Assembly: GCA_035610835.1 (NCBI GenBank) | Contig: CM069452.1 | Coordinates: 71,396,919 to 71,460,918, forward strand | Source of the DNA: Ophiura sarsii | Lineage: Eukaryota; Echinodermata; Ophiuroidea; Amphilepidida; Ophiuridae | Reading direction: 5' to 3' | Length of the DNA stretch: 64,000 nucleotides | Program-made: the position numbers and the translations under genes | Shown here: one piece after another, positions 43,740 to 53,990 of the stretch | How the letters are laid out: every line of letters begins with the position of its first letter | Numbering within the stretch: the stretch's first letter is position 1 | Notes under the pieces: model-generated | The model's database searches: none | What the model was told of the DNA's origin: nothing | Seen by the model: only the letters and a program-made list of their open reading frames with translations

Positions 43740-46700
43740 CTGCAAAAGACGAACATAACAGTTTATAATAGTGATCAGGAATTCTTAACTGGTGGCACAA
43801 GCACTACGCATTTGTACATGCCAAGTGGCACACAGTCTCAAGTCAGAACAAAAATCAACTTCATGTGTATCCTGAAACATAAAAGTGTCAGGAGAGCCCC
43901 CTACACCTTAAACAGTGCTGTGAGTGAGTGATTACAGATAAAGAGTCTGAAAACAGGTATGAAAGTCTGAAAAACCTTTGAAATTTGGAAAGCTCCTATA
44001 CAAAGGCAAGTGCAGAAAAAGAGCTGCTGAAATCAAAACAAAAAAGTCTGAAATCTAATAAAAATCCTAAACTCTCACACCGTGTTAAAAATGGCAGAAA
44101 TTCAAAAGCTTCAATGGCGCACCCCTTTTGACCCTGTATGTTCATACCGGCGGGCCTTTTGACCCACCCCCATTTGCCAGGTACTAGGTGGTTCGATATC
44201 TTGCACATTGTGGGGCATCACCAGATTTAGTTGAGAACGCTTGATATAGATATTAAGACCTTCAAAATGAATTTGATATCAGAGTAGTTGAATATGAAGC
44301 TGAAAACAAGTCAAAATTGAGAATAAATGTACCTTAGATCATGGCGATTGAAAATATCCAAAATGAAAATGTGAAATAGCCGAAATCAAGGTGCAAAGTG
44401 ACTTGAGTTGAGAATCACTTGATACGTCTGTTTGCCCGTAGAACAGGTTTTTCTTCTGTGGTCTAAAGGCCTCCCCATACTCCACCAACGCTTGCGCTCT
44501 GACATATGCGTATTAGTGCCCATTACAAAACCAAAACAATGCTCGATCGGGAAAGCGTTTTCCGATAATTCGATCAGCCTACGCTTTGGGTGAAAGCGGC
44601 GAACGCTCGGGCCAACGCTGAAGTTGAATTCAGGTCAACTTTGTAGCGTTGACGCTGTCCACGGACCAATCAGCAAGCAGGACACTTTGCCGGACTTTTG
44701 ACGTCACATATTTTTTCTTGAGCTCCCATTCATGAAAATACAGCCGAAATAGGCAACTCCCAGGCAAATCAGGCTATTTTTGCTAATGGAATGATATTGT
44801 GTATGTCAAGGTATGTTTATCAGTGGGCCTAAGCAAGTTTGTTGCGATGTTGATGCCTGTGATGTGCTAAAAATACAAATTTACGGCATTTTGTGAGGTA
44901 GTTTGGTCGTCTGTTCCCCAGAACACCATAGGCCTCGCCCACAGCGTTGACGCATTTGCTGATTTGGTCGAGCGTTGACCAACGCTAGCGTTCGGCGTAG
45001 ATTCCCGATGAGCGGCAGAGCGTTGGTACATTTTGTGACAAGCGTAGCGTGACAACGCTTGCGCTCAGCGTTGCAGCGTTGGTGGAGTATGGGGAGACCT
45101 TAGGTTTTAAAGCGACTTTGTTGTGACAACACATAGGAGAAACGCATCAACAAATAAGACAACACTGGTTACCCATACGGGAGCGCATCGAATTTAAGAT
45201 CTGCATGTATGTCTTTAAATGTCTACAGGGTAACGCACCAGATTACCTTACAAACTTTCTTTCTCATAAAGTCAAACCTGCCACTGGACCTATTACACGT
45301 TCATCATTGGACGTTTCTCTTCTTACTGTTCATATGGGGAAAAATCGTATTGGGAAAAAGTCATTCTATGTTTCTGCACCCTCCCTGAAAAACATATCAG
45401 GGATGCCTGTACACAGCCTAGTTTCAAGATCATTTCTATCCATCATATTGACTCTGTTTGCATTGTTCTAATATGGTTTCGTTTAATTTTGTTTTGGCGC
45501 CTTATAAATGTTGATTATTTATGTAAGGCAACAAAAAAAAGAAGTTGTGTGGCCCTAAAATCTTAAAAAACTAAGGTCGCGTTTTGTTGTTGTTTTTTCT
45601 TCATTTTTTGCTTCATTTTTTTAAGATTTAAAATTGATCTTTAAGTGTCTAAATGTTACTATTTCTTGCTTGAAATGAATTAGTACGCTTAAATAAATGT
45701 TTTATGAACTATTATCACACTAGAAACATTAGTTAAATTGACTTAGAACCTATACCAATTTTGTCTCAACGTAAACCATTTATTTTTTCAGAAAAAAAGA
45801 GGAAAAAAAAGGGTTTTCCAACCGACCGACCTGATTTTTAATTTTTGGCACTTGAAGGCACCACTACTTTTTTTGTGCATAATTTCTACGCGCATAAATT
45901 CTTACCCAGTTTCGTTAATGGGGACCAGAGCACCAAATGCAACCACAGGTACTGTCTCCTCTACCTGAACTTTACGAGCTGAAAACAAAACAAAAACCAA
46001 ATAATAGAAATTAAATGCTTGAAAAATATCACTGAGTTCTATCCCTGAACATAACCAATATCAACAAAATAACAATTTAAGCTTACTGAAAAATGCGGCA
46101 CTCGTCTGTTAAATCATTCTGAATTTAAAGCACAGATTCGTTTGAAATGGGCTTATTTTGCCAAATCTGTGCATGGCATGTGACACTGCAAATTATGAGC
46201 GTTTACTTTTGGACAAACTATAAGTAAACGCAATTCTAAACACAAAAGTAAACGTAAAAGTAAACGCAAAACTAATGTTTCTTGCATTTTGCACACAATT
46301 GACCTCAAAGCACACTCCAAGTGAGTGAATATTATCACAAATATTTCCACCATCTGTGATATAATGGGACAGTTATTTTTATTAGAGGCTGGGTGGAAAA
46401 CAGAGCTTGTTGTTGGGCTCACATAAGTGTTTAGTATTGCATTTACTTTTGAGTTTACTTTTAGTTTGTCCAAAAGTAAACGCTCATAATTTGCATTGTG
46501 ATGCATTTGGATTTCCCAGTTATCGATACTCATATTAATATGATCGATATATCAGTCACCTTTGCATCCTGAGCTATTGATATCGTGGCTTTCTGTCACG
46601 CATGACGCATGTATCGGAAAATGAGGGTTCCCCGTCTTTTTGGTTTTCCAATAACTGTGAGTAAGTTGTTTATTAGTTTATACTAGTTTTTACTACTATT

Positions 46701-49700
46701 TATTGATGTAAACATGAATGTAAGAGCTCGTACGATGATGGCGCTATGAAGCCATGATTTTGTGCATGTGTATGGGAACCGGGATGAATCGGGGACCAGA
46801 TTTACGGCGTTTTGCAGAAATGCAATGCATTGTGGGGCTATGTTTAAAATCTTCTTTAGGTTTACTTAGGCCAAACAAAGAAGAAGGTCTGTCTCAGAAA
46901 CATTGTGCAAATAAGCTAAGTGCTGTGCTTTTTTTTTTTTTTTTAGAAAATAGGCTAGTATGAGGTATGCGATTTTTCTTTTTTTTGCTATTTTTTTTTG
47001 TTGCTTATCCAAGCTTACGGAGAACTTTTTTTTTTTTTTTTTAAATCAAAAAAAAATCAACAAAAAAAAGAAGTTTTTTAGCCCCAAGCGCATAGACCTA
47101 CGCGCCGTAGCTCATTTCACATACCAATGCGGGCGGGCTTCTGAGACAGACCTTCTTCTTTGTTTGGCCTTATAGTCATTACCTTCTACAGCATCTGGGT
47201 GGAATGACAAAAGCGTATCGTCCCATACGCCCAACTCTTTCCGCCTGGCTTTGCTCTCCAGCCTGTCGTGTTCTCGCAACTCTCGTATTCTCTGCGCGTC
47301 CCATCTCTTTCGTTTTCTCTCGTCCACCTCGAGTTTTCCATGCCTTCTGTCGAACACCTCGTCAGTCAGCTCTTCCTGTATTATTGAGGAAAAGGTCTTG
47401 ATTCACTTATGTAAGAAAGTCCTTAAGATTTTAAAATAGTGGTGCATTAGCTACCAGGGCTTAAATTAATTGGAAGCCATCAAAGACAATTACCTTAAGC
47501 CCATTTTACACGAGCCGATTTTTGAAGCGAATTTTCCCTGCCTTCCTGTCAGGTATTCCCCAAGTAGGATATCGCTTGGTAAAAAGCACCGTGTAAATTG
47601 AAAAATGCTTGGGTCATTAGGCTTTAAAACCACCGCTCCGAAATAGAACCATGTTCTAAAACTGAGGCGGTTTTTTTATTCCCCAAGTGGGACTCAAGTA
47701 GGTTTGGACCAATCAGAAACAGTTCATGGCACTAACCTACATTCCAATGAAGGGACAATCTAAAAATACAGGCCAAGCTGGCCCAATCCTCATTTGCCAA
47801 TTCTATTTGGAGGGCATTAAACCACCCATAATGTTCTCTTCTTCCGATCCATGATCTAACCCAACATCGTTTCTTCTTAATTCGTCTTTTCCTTCGCCTT
47901 CTTATTACCAATGAGGCAATGACCAATGCTCTTTGTCTTGAAACCATTTTCATAATGCTTGTCTATAATTATGAGGTATTTTGTAGTTTGAAGAGAGTTG
48001 TATTGACATTGTATTCACAATTCGTCAAATATGCAATGCACAATGCAAGCTACTATAATATGTATGAGAAATGTCAATTGTGTAACCTTGCCTAAACCTA
48101 GGTCAGTGTATTGCACTCGCAGTTTGCCCCAAAATGAAACTATAGATGTCCATCCCTGTGACCTGCTTAAACAATGAACTTTAACTAACGTAAAAAATGC
48201 TTGCCAATATGAACCATGCCGACTCGTGTAAATTGAAGTGAGGTAGGGGTCATTAATCTTCTAGACCAGATGTGAAAATCACAAGCGGTAACATTTGCCT
48301 CGTGTAAAATGGGCTTTAGATGTGCCACCTAATTGCCTTGATGCCCTTAATTAATTTCTAGCTTGTTTTCACTTCATTCATAAGCACATAATTGCCGTGG
48401 AGAAAGTTGGTGCCCTTTCTAATTGCCTTAAATTGCAGTGCCCACTGTCCGGACAGGGGTGACAGGGGTCAGACCCCCACCCTTTTTATTTTTGCCCCAC
48501 CCTTTTTACAGAGCCACCCTTTTTATTTGGGAATGTTCAACCCCTACCCTTTATACCGAAAAGGGGACATTTTGATAATTTTGTGCATTCAAATTTGAAA
48601 AGGCACTCATTGGAAGAAAGGACAAAGTGACAGAAACATCCCGGGCGGGTCTCGGGATGCCCGAAATTATTCATTAAAAAAAATAATTGAAAAAAAAACA
48701 TAAATAATAAGCTTACTTAAAAACCACCTTGTCGGCTAAATCACGATTATTGAATGCAAATCTATAGAGGAGATTCATTTGAAATGGATTTATTTAATCA
48801 AATCAGTACATTTTTGGTACTCTTATGCTCCCTAAATTGTGATAATACGCTGCGTACGACACTTTCGTAGCTCCCGGCGAGTTTCCATTTTGAAAAAATG
48901 TCACGATTTCAACAATAGATGGCGCTATATAACAACAAACCAATTTAAAGATGGCGACTTTTTAATTTTGAATCAAAGTATTTCTTCGGATACATATTAA
49001 GATACATATTTATGATATAACTAGCGCTAGCGAGTCGACAAGGTCGGTATTTTGATTATTTTGATGATCGCTGAGAAACCAACACCCTTTTTATTTAATC
49101 TCCACGCTTTATACAACTACACCCTTTATATCAGAAATATTCTGACCCCCACCCTTTTGTTGATTTTTTTATTTCTGAAGTCCCACCCTGTATAAAGCGT
49201 GCCGTCCGGACTATGGTGCCCTCTATCACATTTCTTAACTTGAGGCCTGGTAGCTACTAATAAAGCACATAGATCACATAAAACCAAAACCAAGTTGAAT
49301 ACTATGTAAGTGGACATTTTTGCGCATTTAAATGTTCGCGCTTTGCACATTTTAAAAAAATTTTGCTTGTTTTTATTTTCGCGATTTTGAGCTTCCATGC
49401 ATAGACCTACATACAAAACGAATATATTCGCGCGTTTGAATTTTCTCGCTTGCTGATTTGAGCGCGAAAAGCGCGAAAATAAATGTAGCGCAAACATTTC
49501 CACTTTTACAGCACAGCACTGTGTAAGTGGAAATTTTTGCGCATTTAAATGTTCGCGCTTTGCACATTTTGAAAAATGTACTTGCTTTTATTTTTGCAAT
49601 TTTGAGCTTCCTTACATACCTACTTACAAACTGAATATATTTGTGGGTTTTAATTTTTTGCGCTGGCTGATTTTAGCACGAAAAGCGTGAAAATAAATCT

Positions 49701-50001
49701 AGCGCAGACATTTCCACTTAGTAGTTGGCCAACGCTCACTGGATGGCGTTTTGCCGTTTACCAAATGCAGCCTAAGGTAGTGCCGTGACCAAAATGGACT
49801 TGCAACTATAATACAGCAATAGCTATCATATTAGCTTAGAAAAGACATCGAGTACTTGTATTGCAAATGTATCCAGACAGCAGGGTCAGAAATTTGAGAA
49901 GAATCCATTCTCGCCGGTATGCACGGGTAGTTTCATACCCGGATACCCGACCCGTTTTTCGGGCGGGTACCTGGGTACCCGAAAATTGAAACTAAAAAAT
50001 A

Positions 50002-50032
<31 letters not shown>

Positions 50033-53000
50033 TTACAAATTTTTTTTTTACATTTTTTTTTTAAAGTACAAATTTGTCCCCAAAAATGACACATGATGGG
50101 GTCAATAGAGGTCATTTGGAGACACATTTGTGACCTGTCACATCAAAATGGACAAGTTGGAGGTCCGGGTCAAATCTGAGTTATTTGTTATTGGTATGAC
50201 TTTAAAGAGCTCATTTTAAGCTTTGAAATGATACCATGTTGAAGGTAATCAGACTTTGTAAACACAAGATATGATTTGAAGAAGCATGTTTTTTTTCTGT
50301 TATTTTCTTTATATTTCACCAAATATATTGGCCTCTATCTCAAAACTGCGTTTGCAGACAACATGTCTTTTTTGACGCCACTGGTCACATTTGTACTAAA
50401 AAAAGAAAAATGTTAAATAAAAAAAAAATTGTAATTTTTTTTAATTTTTTTTTAAATTTTTTTAAATTTTTACATTTCGGGTATTCGGGTACCCAATTTG
50501 GTACCCGGGTACCCGGAATAGCGGGCGGGTACCCGGGTATAAGTCACAGCCTTAGTTGCGAGAATCCAAGTTGATTCTCATGGATAATTTGTCCAACACA
50601 CTATTTGAATGGAAGAAAGATAATCCATAGATTCTTTCTCGCCAAATCCTTTACAAGAATCTAGTTGACGAACTTTCCGACACAATCATGAGCTGGAAAC
50701 TAACTGGTCAGGAGGACTCCATAATTCAAGCTACTAAGCTTGATTTTGTAGCGCACCAGTTTTGGGGACGCCACTAATTCCCCCCACCCCTGAATATTTG
50801 ACTGGGGCCACGAAAGACCCTGTTCTACAGGCAAACAAACCTCTCAGGTAAGGTCGGTCCTTCAGTGGGTTTTTTATATTGTCTTCTCAAAAAATGTTGG
50901 GAAATGTGCCGCCGAATCAGTCATTTTGAGAGCTGGGAGGGGGGGGGGGGGGGGGGGGGGGCGGGGAGAGGCGGGGGTCAAGTTCTCAAAACCAGCTATT
51001 TGGTTATTTTGAACGCAATTGTCAAATATTTCACAAATTGTACACAATTTCAAAACTGAGAGGTTCGTTTGCCTGTAGATTTGTCGCCCAAACACTTGAT
51101 CTGTACTTACCCCTGTGTTATCTGCCGAGCTAGAACTTAAAGATCTATGTCTCCATGACGGCACTGAAATGGAGATAGGAAAGAAGGAAAATATATAGAG
51201 AGATGATTATCCATAAATCCAGGGGGAATGGACAACAAAATTGATTTGCACTCGGCCTATTCTACATTAAATAAGAGTCGGGGCATGACGTTCCAGTTCA
51301 CATGAATTGTGCTAACAAATACATATCATGAAACAGTACAGGTTTATCTTCTTTCTGAAAACCTTGCACAAGATTCCTGACAAGATGACTGCTAACCAAT
51401 AACATAAGTTTTTTGCAAGAATTGTTTCGATATTGTTATCACTATCTATGCCAAAGTCAACAAACCAGGATTCAGCTTTAAAATTGGCGACGCGGCGAAT
51501 GCATCGATCATCAATTTGATTTTTTTTTTGAATTTTAGAAAACAACAAATAGCGGGCGGGGACGAGAAACACGTTATTTTTGTGACTTGGCCTTAATGAT
51601 TCTAAGAGCAATCTGTTTCTTTCTGTTTAAAAAATCAATCCCATTCTAAATTTGTCGTAATGTTCATAAATTACTGGTAATTTGTAAGCAAGCCATATAG
51701 TATTAGGGCAGGCTTTAAAAATCCACACGGTGGTCATATACTAGTACAGTATGACAATGAAAGCCATTTCTTGGCTGATCAGAAGGTGTAATTTTAAAAT
51801 AAATAATTTGTAGCCAAAATGAAATCATAGCATGACAGGCTGTGCCTTGAACTTTCTGTTATTTTGTCAAAGTTCTTCCCCTCACCCCATCTCCGACCCA
51901 CACGCTGTACCAACAATAATTATTTTTATTTATGCATATCCCTCTTGCCCCCCCCCCCCACCCTGTCAAAATAAAGCTCAGAACACTCAGAATCCTACCT
52001 AGTACTGGTCCACCGGGCAGATCTGGGTCGGGCACATCCACCCTCAGATCACTCAGACAAGGATACAACATCCGCGTCCATTCGTAACTCTCCTCATCGA
52101 TAGGATCTTCCAATGAGCACCGTCCCTCCCTCTGCTCTCCGTCTTCTGCATCCGCATCTTTGGTCATCTGTTTGCCGAGTTTACTCCCTCTTGGGTGGAG
52201 CCTGTGTGGCGACGACTGTGGCGTCGTAGCTGATTGTTGCTCTTTCTTCACCCATCTGCTCTGCTGCACCCTTTGTTGTTTGCTGCCCCCTTTAGAGGCA
52301 TTCGCGCACACAGTACTGTGTTGTGAGTGGTGGTTCGAATCCTGCTCCGGCTGGAGGTGGCCGCCTCCACCGGTCAAAAGCTGTTTACGAGTTGTCGGAG
52401 GAAGGTCGTAAACGGTGGGACGCTTCCTGTTGAAATAACACAAGAATTCAATGATAAGATGGTTCTGGCAAATTTCAAACACACAAGTGCTATAATCTGT
52501 AATCACCTGATATCGGAGCGCTAATCAGTTAACTGGGCTGAGGCTTTAAGTTTTATCATTATGTAGATACAATTAACGCTTTCCATGTGGCAGGTGTCTA
52601 TAGACGACGTTCCAAAATGTCACCATATTTGGAAACGCCATGAAAAATGCATTAAAATAAGTATGAACATGCCTACACCTGTATTATTGGTTCGGTAATC
52701 CTTAAGATAGACTTTAAAATCTGTTTTGCATAATTAATGGTAATGGTAATAGCTGCATGGAAAGTGTAAGTGATTACACTCTTACACAAGTCTTAAATGC
52801 ACGTACCGGGGGGGGTTGGGGGTACTCACGTATATTGGCCATACGGGTATGTGCGGCAGGCAAGGACCCCTTTTCACACCTTTTGGCCGCTCCTCAAGAC
52901 CCCCTTTTCATCCACTGGCAGTTCCATAAGACCCCCTTTTCATCCATTGGCAGTTCCCTTAGACCCCAAATTCAACCAAAAATCATAAAATGTGTGAAAA

Positions 53001-53990
53001 TCTTATGAATTTGAGTTATGTAGCCTTAAATTTGGCCTAAATTCAGTTCACAAGGCAAAATTTTGCCTAAAATTCAATTTATAAGACCGCAATTTCGGCG
53101 ACCGTTCAGTTCGGTAAGCCCCTGTTTTGGTGCCGGTTCAGTTCGGTAAGCCCCCCGTTTTCAGACTGCCCAGCCGCACCCCCCTACCCTCTTCACTATT
53201 CGAGTACCCTCCCCGGGTGCACGTACAGCTAAACCTTGTTGTGGTGGTTGTATTTGTGAATACCTCTCAACATTAAATAATAAGACAAATAAATAAAATA
53301 ACATTTGACTTGCTATTTTGCTCATCTTGTATTATGCACAAATCTCGCGTTACACAATAATATGTACCGCCAACAGTTCTTCTTTTTGTCACCTCAATTT
53401 TTGACTGATACTCAAATTTCGACCGATACTCAATTTCATGAAAGAAAATCGATCAAAAAAAGAAGGAACATCAAACACAACAGTGTTCTGTAACCTCAAG
53501 AAAATGAGGCCAAAAAAAGATCCGTCTCAAAACTCTCACATACGTAAATAAGGCAATAACTATGCGATGTGCGTTTTTTAAAAGAAAAAATAGCTATGCT
53601 AAATCATGTGGAAATTGTTTTTTTATTATTGTGTTTTGGCAAACTCCCGCCTCCCCCCCCCCCCCCCCCCCTCCCCTAGCTTTGGAGCCATTTTTCGGAC
53701 AACTAAAAAGAAAAGGCCCAAAATGGGGCTCATCGCATATTCGCATAGGGACTAAGGGTTATGCGTCAAAAGTGACTCCGCATACTTATGCCCCGCTGGA
53801 TTTTTTGAGACAGATTTTTTTTCTTGGCCTAAACTCATTGAGTCATTCATTCATACAAATAATTAACCTACCTTTTGAATAGCAATTCTTTCCTTTGATT
53901 TGTAACAATATGATTTGTGTGAGTTTCAAGTTGATCTCCTTTTCCAGCAATTAATGTCCGCCGCTTCATCCGTTCGAGGCGGATTTTCAA
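43652..53990 (-). CDS. MSL1: MSL1, scaffold of the MSL histone acetyltransferase complex (5' end missing)
   Basis: MSL1 dimerises through a coiled coil with MSL2 and binds MOF (KAT8) and MSL3 through its C-terminal PEHE domain, directing H4K16 acetylation. Six minus-strand exons join in phase: 53990-53872, 52426-51999, 51163-51111, 47375-47183, 45978-45906, 43739-43652, giving 317 residues to TAG. Seen motifs: coiled-coil end LKIRLERMKRR; VPSWRHRS; PEHE core DRRHGKLEVDERKRKRWDAQ, PVVAFG and NFDIPWFD; C-terminus KRQTRSRACKN. These align in order with human MSL1 (LLARIERMERR, VPSWRDHS, KRHAKLELDEKRRKRWDIQ, PVVAFG, NFELPWLD, KKQTPHRTCRK). Upstream exons carrying the start and most of the coiled coil were not found. 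Introns are full of nested mobile elements. Confidence 0.93.
44466..45102. mobile_element. TIR element, AAGGCCTCCCCATACTCC ends
   Basis: AGGCCTCCCCATACTCCACC and GGTGGAGTATGGGGAGACCT are inverted ends; subterminal CAACGCT/AGCGTTG repeats are numerous on both sides. In an MSL1 intron, in contact with a fragment of the CCCGTAGAACAG family. Confidence 0.85.
45121..45540 (+). mobile_element. CR1/jockey-type LINE 3' end
   Basis: Plus-strand frame (from about 45142, ATG at 45205, stop 45471) reads HWLPIRERIEFKICMYVFKC, then LQGNAPDYLTNFLSH, KKSFYVSAPSL: the conserved C-terminal portion of CR1/L2/jockey reverse transcriptases (LHWLPV..RI.FK). The final part is shifted by lesions. The 3' end TTGGCGCCTTATAAATGTTG resembles CR1 tails. 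It is antisense in an MSL1 intron and heavily 5'-truncated. Confidence 0.85.
45525..45895. mobile_element. CCGACCGACC-box MITE
   Basis: CAACAAAAAAAAGAAGTTGTG at left, CACTACTTTTTTTGTGC at right, with CCAACCGACCGACCTGA near the right end. It reaches to within 11 bp of an MSL1 exon donor (45905). Confidence 0.55.
45906..45978 (-). CDS. MSL1: MSL1 exon, PEHE middle
   Basis: Acceptor TTTTGTTTTCAG, donor GG/GTAAGA. Encodes RKVQVEETVPVVAFGALVPI then NET with split codons at both ends. PVVAFG is the invariant PEHE motif. Confidence 0.93.
46184..46497. mobile_element. MITE, TGCAAATTATGAGCG ends
   Basis: TGCAAATTATGAGCGTTTAC and GTAAACGCTCATAATTTGCA are inverted ends; repeats of AAAAGTAAACG follow inward on both sides. 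The 126-codon minus frame here is a repeat artefact. Confidence 0.85.
46700..46865. repeat. Empty-site paralogue of the hAT insertion
   Basis: GATGTAAACATGAATGTAAGAGCTC ... GTGCATGTGTATGGGAACCGGGATGAAT matches the two sides of the hAT element at 41950-42013 and 42458-42560 without the insert. Confidence 0.8.
46866..47172. mobile_element. MITE, AGGCCAAACAAAGAAGAAGG ends
   Basis: A TIR of about 32 bp starts AGGCCAAACAAAGAAGAAGG and its complement ends at 47172, about 10 bp from the MSL1 exon donor at 47182-47181. Interior is poly-T and poly-A. Confidence 0.9.
47183..47375 (-). CDS. MSL1: MSL1 exon, PEHE N-terminal helix
   Basis: 64 codons, acceptor TCAATAATACAG, donor AAG/GTAATG. Encodes EELTDEVFDRRHGKLEVDER, KRKRWDAQRIRELREHDRLE and DTLLSFHPDAVE. 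The basic RRH-K-E--E-RKRKRWD-QRIRE helix is the MOF-binding hallmark of PEHE proteins; the spacing fits MSL1 rather than KANSL1. Confidence 0.95.
47508..48315 (-). mobile_element. PIF/Harbinger element, nested, transposase remnant
   Basis: TIRs AGCCCATTTTACACGAG and CTCGTGTAAAATGGGCT with perfect TTA duplications (47505-47507, 48316-48318). A 73-codon minus frame (47953-47732) starts MKMVSRQRALVIASLVIRRR and continues RRIKKKRCWVRSWIGRREH, WFNALQIELANEDWASL, the known N-terminal region of Harbinger DDE nucleases (WWVRPW--RR---G-----L--EL). It stops before the catalytic domain, so the element is a deletion derivative. Confidence 0.92.
48443..49215. mobile_element. Nested TIR element, CACTGTCCGGAC ends
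   Basis: CACTGTCCGGACAGG left, GTCCGGACTATG right, with GTGCC on both sides (48438-48442, 49216-49220). The intact relative at 23585-23600 reads through as AATTGCTTGCCC, which supports insertion. Interior has CCACCCTTTTTAT repeats on both sides. Superfamily not assigned. Confidence 0.75.
49310..49512. mobile_element. CGCG-rich MITE, copy A of a tandem pair
   Basis: GTAAGTGGACATTTTTGCGC to GCGCAAACATTTCCACTTTTACAG; same family as 457-670. Confidence 0.75.
49521..49724. mobile_element. CGCG-rich MITE, copy B of a tandem pair
   Basis: Directly follows copy A in the same orientation: GTAAGTGGAAATTTTTGCGC to GCGCAGACATTTCCACTTA. Copy B has lost several CpG to TG/CA. Confidence 0.75.
49885..50695. 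mobile_element. GAGAATCC-family element interrupted by a GGGTACCCG element
   Basis: GTCAGAAATTTGAGAAGAATCC before 49917 and GCGAGAATCCAAGTTGATTC after 50556 belong to the family at 26425. The 49918-50550 insert carries GGGTACCTGGGTACCCG and CGGGTACCCGGGTATAAG at its ends, a (TA)n tract at 49999-50024 and T-rich DNA. Confidence 0.65.
50803..51092. mobile_element. MITE, GGCGAC/GGGCCACGAAAG ends with G-tract
   Basis: CCTGTTCTACAGGCAAACAA ... TCAG on the left pairs with CTGAGAGGTTCGTTTGCCTG on the right. A run of 20 or so G is at 50939-50961. It ends 19 bp from the small MSL1 exon. Confidence 0.75.
51111..51163 (-). CDS. MSL1: MSL1 small exon with VPSWR motif
   Basis: Only 53 bp. Acceptor TATCTCCATTTCAG, donor GGG/GTAAGT. 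With the G carried over from the upstream exon it reads VPSWRHRSLSSSSADNTG and ends in phase 0, restoring the frame that joins EELTDEVF. Human MSL1 has VPSWRDHS just before the PEHE helix. Without this exon the flanking exons do not join in frame. Confidence 0.92.
51164..51998 (-). other. MSL1 intron without recognised elements
   Basis: No repeat ends found; a 99-codon minus frame at 51312-51611 has no recognised similarity. A C-run is at about 51950-51959. Confidence 0.5.
51999..52426 (-). CDS. MSL1: MSL1 central linker exon
   Basis: Acceptor TTATTTCAACAG, donor TAG/GTAGGA; 142 full codons plus one base at each end. Encodes KRPTVYDLPPTTRKQLL, a low-complexity Q/S/K-rich stretch (QQRVQQSRWVKKEQQSA) and an acidic part ending DPDLPGGPVL. 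This corresponds to the poorly conserved linker between the coiled coil and the PEHE domain. Identification rests on position, strand and phase; sequence similarity by itself is weak. Confidence 0.8.
52573..52769. mobile_element. CCACGCGG MITE in MSL1 intron
   Basis: TTAACGCTTTCCATGTGGC to GCTGCATGGAAAGTGTAA; core CCAAAATGT and GGTTCGGTAATCCTTAAGAT. Confidence 0.8.
52797..53226. mobile_element. GGGGTACTCACGTATATTGG element (plus copy)
   Basis: Ends TGCACGTACCGGGGGGGG...GGGTACTC and GAGTACCCTCCCCGGGTGCACGTA are inverted. Interior repeats: CACCCCCTTTTCATCCA-like units and GTTCAGTTCGGTAAGCCCC twice. Opposite-strand relative at 20090-20400. Confidence 0.75.
53506..53830. mobile_element. MITE, AGGCCAAAAAAAGATCCGTC ends
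   Basis: AGGCCAAAAAAAGATCCGTC and GAGACAGATTTTTTTTCTTGGCCT inverted; C-run at 53655-53674. It ends about 40 bp from an MSL1 exon donor. Confidence 0.8.
53872..53990 (-). CDS. MSL1: MSL1 exon, end of coiled coil
   Basis: Acceptor TTATACTTTTACAG, donor AAAAG/GTAGGT. 39 codons starting LKIRLERMKRRTLIAGKGDQ and ending NQRKELLFK plus two bases that are completed by the next exon. LERMKRR aligns with IERMERR at the end of the MSL1 dimerisation helix. The helix start must be in an exon not found here. Confidence 0.85.

Larger units (their letters stand above)
47455..49249. mobile_element. hAT-like MITE interrupted by two later elements
   Basis: Ends CAGGGCTTAAATTAA and TTAACTTGAGGCCTG flanked by 8-bp repeats TTAGCTAC and GTAGCTAC (one mismatch). 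The intact relative is 23456-23632. Its body is split by 47508-48315 and 48443-49215; what remains adds up to about 210 bp. Confidence 0.85.

Noticed and set aside
45205..45471. 88-codon frame as a host gene
   Set aside because: Its sequence is the C-terminal part of a CR1/jockey reverse transcriptase and is truncated on both sides.
46153..46533. 126-codon minus-strand frame
   Set aside because: Covers a MITE with TGCAAATTATGAGCG ends and its internal GTTTACTTTT repeats.
47371..47375. Tandem acceptor CAG/GAAG/AG joining the MSL1 linker exon directly to the PEHE exon
   Set aside because: The four-base-later AG would keep the frame, but the VPSWR exon at 51111-51163 joins both neighbours in phase using standard sites and matches the conserved protein.
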